58,625 nucleotides of DNA, from positions 60,264-118,888 of the forward strand of contig NZ_CAHOYM010000003.1 of the NCBI RefSeq assembly GCF_903679515.1, given 5' to 3'. The first letter of the stretch is position 1; the number at the start of each line of letters is the position of its first letter. Below, in pieces: positions 53,805-58,625 of this stretch. Under the pieces are notes generated by a model. It saw only the letters and a program-made list of their open reading frames with translations. It was not told the origin of the DNA and made no database searches. The translations under genes and the position numbers were made by a program. The stretch comes from Bartonella gabonensis. Its GTDB lineage: Bacteria; Pseudomonadota; Alphaproteobacteria; Rhizobiales; Rhizobiaceae.

Positions 53805-54533
53805 CTACTCTTGTATTTTTGTTTTTCCCTTAAATTCAAGCGCTAGAAGATAAAGCTCCACTGATTCTGATCGGCTTGCGGGTGGTTTTACATGATAAAC
53901 TTTTTTAAAATGCTGTTTTAATATTGCGAGAAGCGTGTTTTCTGCTCCTCCTTGAAAAGCCTTTGCTAAAAAATGTCCTCCAGACTTGAGAACCGAAAGA
54001 GCAAAATCAGCCGCAACTTCACATAAATAAATCGTTCTTAAATGATCCGTCTGACGATGACCTGTTGTTGGTGCTGCCATATCAGAAAGAACCACATCCG
54101 GTTTTGTCCCTAAAGTTTCGATTAATTTCTGCGGTGCATCTGCATGTAAAAAATCCATTTCTAACATCGCCACTCTAGGCAATGGATCAACATGCAAATA
54201 ATCAATACCAACGACATTAGGCTTTTCATCACTTGACCCTACTATGCGCTCAGCTACCTGACACCACCCCCCCGGAGCTGCCCCTAGATCAATAACCTTT
54301 TGGCCTTTTTTGAGAAACTTATAACGCTCATTAATTTCAATGAGTTTATAAGCCGCGCGCGAACGATAACCATCTACTTTTGATTGATGAACATAAGGAT
54401 CATTCAAATGCCTCTCTAACCATCGCCGTGACGAAGCTTTAATGGTTCCTGCTTTCTTTTTTACGCGCTGATATAATTCATGTGACCCTGAACCTCCATA
54501 GCCACCCGTTGGGGTTTTTGTTGTTTTTTTCAT
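53805..54533 (-). CDS. rlmE: RlmE (FtsJ/RrmJ), 23S rRNA 2'-O-methyltransferase
   Basis: Methylates U2552 in the A-loop of 23S rRNA. It is 242 aa. The SAM loop [15 protein letters not shown], the [14 protein letters not shown] segment and the catalytic lysines (LAKAFQGG) are present, with the [16 protein letters not shown] ending. An N-terminal extension of basic, Gly-rich residues (about 1-35) is usual in this group. It follows the Ppx/GppA gene by 29 bp on the same strand, so they are probably co-transcribed. Confidence 0.95.
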   Translation of the reverse strand: MKKTTKTPTGGYGGSGSHELYQRVKKKAGTIKASSRRWLERHLNDPYVHQSKVDGYRSRAAYKLIEINERYKFLKKGQKVIDLGAAPGGWCQVAERIVGSSDEKPNVVGIDYLHVDPLPRVAMLEMDFLHADAPQKLIETLGTKPDVVLSDMAAPTTGHRQTDHLRTIYLCEVAADFALSVLKSGGHFLAKAFQGGAENTLLAILKQHFKKVYHVKPPASRSESVELYLLALEFKGKTKIQE

Positions 54534-54562
54534 CGTTATTCATTGTCTCCACATTTAATTCT

Positions 54563-55876
54563 CTAACGCTTGAAATCTCTGCCCTTTCTACGACGACACC
54601 ATACACCATCGCGTAACATTAGCTCTATCAAAATTCCTTCCCTTAATCCACGATCAGCAACTCTTAAACGCTGACTTGGCCAAACTTCTCGAATAACATC
54701 TAAAATTGCACAACCAGCTAAGACTAAATCTGCTCTCTCTCGCCCAATAAAAGGATTTATGACACGTTTTTCTATATCCCATGACAATAAGCGTTTTGTC
54801 ATAAGAGTAATGTCCGCATCATCCATCCAGATGCCATCCACTTTCCTCCTATCATAACGCTCTAAATTAAGATACATCCCTGCTAAAGTCGTAACCGTAC
54901 CGGAAGTTCCCAAAAGATGAAACTTCGATCCTTGCGCTAATTCTCCTAATTTATGACGATCTGAAAAATTATTTAATAACCCTCGCACATAACCTTTCAT
55001 GTTTTCAAAATCGTCTAAACTAATATTATTCCCTCCAAAACGTTCAGCAAGCGTAACAACACCAACAGGAAGAGAAGTCCAAGCGGTAATTTGTCCCGTT
55101 AAACGAAAAGAACGCTTTTGAGAAACATCAAGAAGCACAATTTCTGATGATCCCCCTCCAATATCAAAAAGCACAATTGCCTCAATATTTGGCTCAACAA
55201 GTGTACTACAGCCTGTAACAGCAAAACGTGCTTCTGTTTGCCGATCAACAATTTCCAATTCAAGACCTGTCTCATCCAAAACACGCTGAATAAAATGTCT
55301 CCCATTTTCTGCTGAACGGCAAGCTTCTGTTGCAATCAAGCGATAACGCTTAATATGCCTTTGTTTTAGCTTTGAATGACAAATCTTTAATGCTTCAATC
55401 GCACGATCCATAGCTTGTGTATTAAGAAAACCATTATTTATTAAACCTTCTCCCAATCGCACAATACGAGAAAAAGCATCAACCACACGAAAATATCCAG
55501 GTTTACTAGGAGATGCGATAAGAAGACGACAATTATTCGTTCCCAAATCAAGAGCAGCATAAAGAGGCAGAGATTTTACTTGAGAAAACCGTCGAAGAAA
55601 AGGGGCTTTGAGTTTTTTTGTTTTTTGAGTACCTATCAATATCTGACGATGAAACCCAAAAGCTGTATCCGATTGAATTAAAAACTGTTTCTGTTGTATA
55701 GAATCCCTTTTTCTCTGTTGTCTCTTTATATCAACAAGGGTAGAGTATTCCTCTGTGCGTGATAATGCAGAGCGGTTATTTTTATTATTCCCACACTGAT
55801 CATACAACTGATTTGCTTCGGTATTGTATGATCCCCCTTGTTTTAACTCTTTTGAACCATAATTTAACGGGGTCAT
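54563..55876 (-). CDS. Ppx/GppA-family exopolyphosphatase
   Basis: This 437-aa protein degrades polyphosphate or pppGpp. The actin-like fold shows LYAALDLGTNNCRLLIA (phosphate loop 1), IVRLGEGL, AFDIGGG-type VLFDIGGGSSEIVLLD and LLGTSGTVTTLAGM. A hydrophilic N-terminal extension of about 100 residues (rich in Lys, Gln, Asn) precedes the domain. It has only the short domain and lacks the HD domain of long Ppx. AAGAGA is upstream of the ATG. rlmE follows. Confidence 0.88.
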   Translation of the reverse strand: MTPLNYGSKELKQGGSYNTEANQLYDQCGNNKNNRSALSRTEEYSTLVDIKRQQRKRDSIQQKQFLIQSDTAFGFHRQILIGTQKTKKLKAPFLRRFSQVKSLPLYAALDLGTNNCRLLIASPSKPGYFRVVDAFSRIVRLGEGLINNGFLNTQAMDRAIEALKICHSKLKQRHIKRYRLIATEACRSAENGRHFIQRVLDETGLELEIVDRQTEARFAVTGCSTLVEPNIEAIVLFDIGGGSSEIVLLDVSQKRSFRLTGQITAWTSLPVGVVTLAERFGGNNISLDDFENMKGYVRGLLNNFSDRHKLGELAQGSKFHLLGTSGTVTTLAGMYLNLERYDRRKVDGIWMDDADITLMTKRLLSWDIEKRVINPFIGRERADLVLAGCAILDVIREVWPSQRLRVADRGLREGILIELMLRDGVWCRRRKGRDFKR

Positions 55877-56831
55877 TTCTCTTATCCCTTGAGCGTTTCC
55901 CCCAATAAATAAACGCGAAAACTCTTCTGCTTATTCCTAAATAAAGCAACAGTGCGGCATCAAATGATAAAATAAAAGAAATCATTCTCTTTTTTCATAT
56001 CATCGAAATTTTCTACGCTCGTATCATTCAGATTTTGTACAATCTTTTAGTTGTTTCCGTGAAGTCATGCTTCTCTTTATGAACTTAAAACTATAAATTA
56101 ATCGTTTACGTTCACATAAATTTTGTAAATTATGCTATTTTTATATCATTCACACGAAATATACCTCTATTATAACAAACCAGTACTATCATTCTCTTTG
56201 TTAATGCTTAAGATTACAACAACCTGTACATTGATATAGTTTATAAGAAAAAAAACTCTCTTTTTTCAATCGTATTATCCACACATGCGCCTTGTTTATT
56301 ATATGCAACACAATGGCTTTTATTATGCTAAAATAAAAAGCTCCATGGTCCTACAAAATGCACTTACGATAGCCCATTATCTCATGAATACAAAGAAAGA
56401 CTATCGTTCAAAAATTCTCTAGGATTATGAATTTAATTTTATTATAATATTTCAATTGAAAAATATTAATACTCAATCAGACCGCTCTAAAAAGCCATAT
56501 GAAACTTAAAAAGAGAATCTAACCTACTCCTTATTGGTAAGGAAGCCATATTTCTATTTATTTAAAATTGAGTATTTTTAATAACTTTTTATTGCTAACA
56601 ACTAACGCTATGATTTTCTAAGATTTGTGAAAAACTCTCACTTGTGATTTTCTATTATATAAAGCACTTATGGAGACTTTAACTTCATAAAACTCCTACT
56701 CTTTCGAATAAATCATCTCTTTATTATCTTACATAAAACTTTTCACTTATTTCACCTTATAATTTACATTTAAAAATATAGCACAAAGACTTATGAAAAA
56801 ATGACTCTTGTTAAAGACTCTCGATAAATTT
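55877..56831. other. 955-bp gap between the IalB-like gene and ppx
   Basis: The whole stretch is AT-rich with no supported gene and no strong hairpin. It must contain the ppx promoter and the 3' end of the adhesin/IalB-like transcript. A patch near 56275-56320 weakly recalls the decayed repeat at 20166-20350 (CCACACA, ATATGCAA), but not enough to call a third copy. Confidence 0.4.
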
Positions 56832-57434
56832 CTAAGGACGCAAAGAATTAAGCGCTGCATTTAGCCCTTTAAATGGCACAGTAAAAGAAAATACCTTTCC
56901 CTCTTTAAGTTTATAGGAAATACGTACTGTATTGTCCTGCTCTATTTGTTTAGTAAGAACTGGCCCTACAGGTGATTGTGCCAAACAAACCGTCTCATTA
57001 CACTGCGTATAATGAATAAGAACAGGTTTTTTTACACCTTTCACAAACATTTGAATCGGAACCTTTATATCAGCACTTGGCAATGTTCGAAAAAGCATCA
57101 CTGCTTGACCATTTGTCGTAGAAACAAGAGACCAACTAAAAATGGTATTTCCTTCCTGATCATGAACAGTCTGTGTCACATTACATATACCTTGCTTACG
57201 CTCAAGTTTTTGTTTTTCATCACAAATCAAAGTCCAACCATAAAACTGCATAATAATCCGACGTGTTTCACCTGGTTCTCCTTTAGGTATCGATAAGTGC
57301 GGTGGATGAACTGTATAAATACTATTATTCTCATTAGCAAAGCTTTCGCCCTTGCCTATTAAGGCAAGAGCAAACAGAATTTTCACTAACACACTTCTCT
57401 TTTTGATAATAATAATCATTTTTTCTATTATCAT
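56832..57434 (-). CDS. Second IalB-like secreted protein
   Basis: From ATG 57434 it is 200 aa, with an N-terminal signal region (SVLVKILFALALIGKGESFA) and the IalB-family core: FYGWTLICDEKQKLERKQGIC, TQTVHDQEGNTIFSWSL, and the second cysteine pair in YTQCNETVCLAQ. The four cysteines sit in the family's spacing. The last residues (FKGLNAALNSLRP) echo FSNALNRLTAL of IalB. The ATG overlaps the autotransporter stop as ATGA, with GAGG about 8 nt upstream, so the two are coupled. Its role is probably envelope or host interaction, by family inference only. Confidence 0.82.
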   Translation of the reverse strand: MIIEKMIIIIKKRSVLVKILFALALIGKGESFANENNSIYTVHPPHLSIPKGEPGETRRIIMQFYGWTLICDEKQKLERKQGICNVTQTVHDQEGNTIFSWSLVSTTNGQAVMLFRTLPSADIKVPIQMFVKGVKKPVLIHYTQCNETVCLAQSPVGPVLTKQIEQDNTVRISYKLKEGKVFSFTVPFKGLNAALNSLRP

Positions 57435-58625
57435 CTCAACCTCAGAGTAATCCCAGCACCTACGCCCCAATGACCTCCAGCACTTGTGATAGATACATTC
57501 GAGCGAATATTTCCATCTTCAGATGTATAACCAGCACCAACAGCAAAGGCAGATTGGTTGCGCCACAAACCACTACCCAATGAGATACTTAAAGATCCTG
57601 GTATATCATAGTAACGTAAATTTGACACTGCTAAACCAATGGCAGCTGCCTGTCTGGCTTCCTTGCGAACATCCGCAATGTCATAACTTAACGTCTCAAA
57701 CTTCATATCTGTATAGGACTTCGACTCTTCAATACCTTTGTTCACTATACTATCAAAATGCTCATCCGTATATTTCTTCGCATCTTCAAGAACTAACTTC
57801 ATCTGCCGCTCCGTATAATCATGCAATTGACCGCCAGTGATTGCTTCTTTCGAACCACTTTCAATTCGACCTTCCGCTACATTATCTATCAATACTGGAT
57901 CACTCTCATTACCACCAACTAACGTGATCTTGTTCGTCTTATGACCTTCTTCATCTTTATCATACTTAACAACTCCTTCCGCAGCTATCGCAATATCTTG
58001 TACCTGCTTGTCAATACCATCTACACGATTTTCAACAGCAGACACTTTCTGGTTCGTCTCCCAAAGCTGGCCTCCATTCACAACTTCTTTCGAACCTTCT
58101 TCGACCTTACCATCTGCAACATGCGTAATCTTACTCTCTGCCCCATTGTGACTCGCGTCATAAGCTTGTTCTGTCTCACTCCAATTTAAACTGTTCGATG
58201 TAACATTTTGCGCAACTTCATTAACACGGTCGTTGATACTCGAAAGACTGCCATTAACGCCTTCAAACGCAGAGGCTACATCATGATAATCCTTCTTGTT
58301 ATCCCCATGTCCTTCCCCATCAAATTGAGAAACAGAGAAGGTAGGTGCTGTCCATTTCCCATCATTATAACCGGCTCCGCCTCCTAAATACAATGCTAAG
58401 GTTTGATTCAACTGATACAACTGATTACCTGTAATCGCTTCTGTCGAACCAGATGAAACATCCCCATCAACTAGATGCGTAAGCTTACTATTGTGCTTAT
58501 CAGACCCTTTACCATGAAGGGCAACAAATGCTTCATCAACATCACTCCACAACAATGCATTCTGCTCAATGTTATCTGAAAGCTCATGACGAAGCTTCGT
58601 GAAAGATTGATTAACACCCGCAAAA
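57431..58625 (-). CDS. Trimeric autotransporter adhesin, C-terminal part (5' end off window)
   Basis: The frame is open to the right edge, so the window shows only the last about 398 residues of a BadA/Vomp/YadA-type surface adhesin. Repeated stalk/neck modules are seen at 58552-58403 and 58186-58049, sharing W-S-[DE]-x-[DE]-x-A, S-K-[IL]-T-H and GxQL-x-x-x-NQ. A third, partial module (near 57934-57824) keeps the SGSKEAITGGQL part. A coiled coil and the YadA anchor follow, with ARQAAAIGLAVSNLRY, then beta strands ending GVGAGITLRLR. The last residue is Arg rather than the usual aromatic. The IalB-like gene overlaps the stop by 4 bp. Such adhesins bind host matrix and cells and aid aggregation. 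Confidence 0.92.
   Translation of the reverse strand, partial: FAGVNQSFTKLRHELSDNIEQNALLWSDVDEAFVALHGKGSDKHNSKLTHLVDGDVSSGSTEAITGNQLYQLNQTLALYLGGGAGYNDGKWTAPTFSVSQFDGEGHGDNKKDYHDVASAFEGVNGSLSSINDRVNEVAQNVTSNSLNWSETEQAYDASHNGAESKITHVADGKVEEGSKEVVNGGQLWETNQKVSAVENRVDGIDKQVQDIAIAAEGVVKYDKDEEGHKTNKITLVGGNESDPVLIDNVAEGRIESGSKEAITGGQLHDYTERQMKLVLEDAKKYTDEHFDSIVNKGIEESKSYTDMKFETLSYDIADVRKEARQAAAIGLAVSNLRYYDIPGSLSISLGSGLWRNQSAFAVGAGYTSEDGNIRSNVSITSAGGHWGVGAGITLRLR

Overview
The window looks like chromosomal DNA of a Bartonella species (Alphaproteobacteria, Hyphomicrobiales). The sequence is AT-rich with long AT-rich gaps. It carries the Bartonella invasion-associated pair ialA/ialB directly downstream of a ctpA protease gene, a second IalB-like gene, the 3' end of a BadA/Vomp-type trimeric autotransporter adhesin, an Omp10-type lipoprotein of the Brucella kind, and several gene orders typical of the group (argJ-PPIase-secA; obg-proB-proA-nadD-rsfS-rlmH-envC-ctpA). 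The species cannot be fixed from the sequence alone. I saw no rRNA or tRNA gene, CRISPR array, insertion sequence or prophage.

Layout. 1-7.5 kb: argJ (cut by the window edge), a periplasmic parvulin isomerase, then rightward secA, a Fur/Mur-type regulator, prfA and prmC. 7.5-14.4 kb: leftward nrdHIEF (class Ib ribonucleotide reductase) diverges across a 680-bp regulatory gap from a rightward three-gene zinc-type ABC importer. 15.4-21.1 kb: leftward ugpBAEC glycerol-3-phosphate importer with a separate ugpQ phosphodiesterase. 21.3-26.6 kb: guaA, rsmB and guaB, with a small unannotated basic protein gene (48 aa) between rsmB and guaB. 26.8-35.5 kb: envelope genes (PLD/cardiolipin-synthase-like protein, Omp10-like lipoprotein, kdsD, galU, lytic transglycosylase, SGNH-like protein) and a decayed NtrC-type regulator. 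35.7-43.7 kb: dcp, mgtE, typA, ppa. 43.7-53.6 kb: leftward DUF167 and YggT genes, ialB, ialA, ctpA, envC-like, rlmH, rsfS, nadD, proA, proB, obgE. 53.8-58.6 kb: rlmE, ppx/gppA, a long gap, then the IalB-like gene overlapping the end of the autotransporter gene.

Themes. Metal and nucleotide metabolism meet at 4.9-14.4 kb, where a Fur/Mur homologue, a metal-dependent class Ib reductase and a zinc-type importer lie close together, with palindromic candidate operators between the last two. Envelope and host-interaction genes dominate the second half.

Most unusual observations: the autotransporter/IalB-like overlapping gene pair; the NtrC-like protein that has lost its sigma-54 and phosphorelay signatures; an SGNH protein lacking two catalytic residues; the 48-aa basic protein with its own terminator; and decayed non-coding direct repeats that flank the ugp operon and, as a separate family, mgtE.
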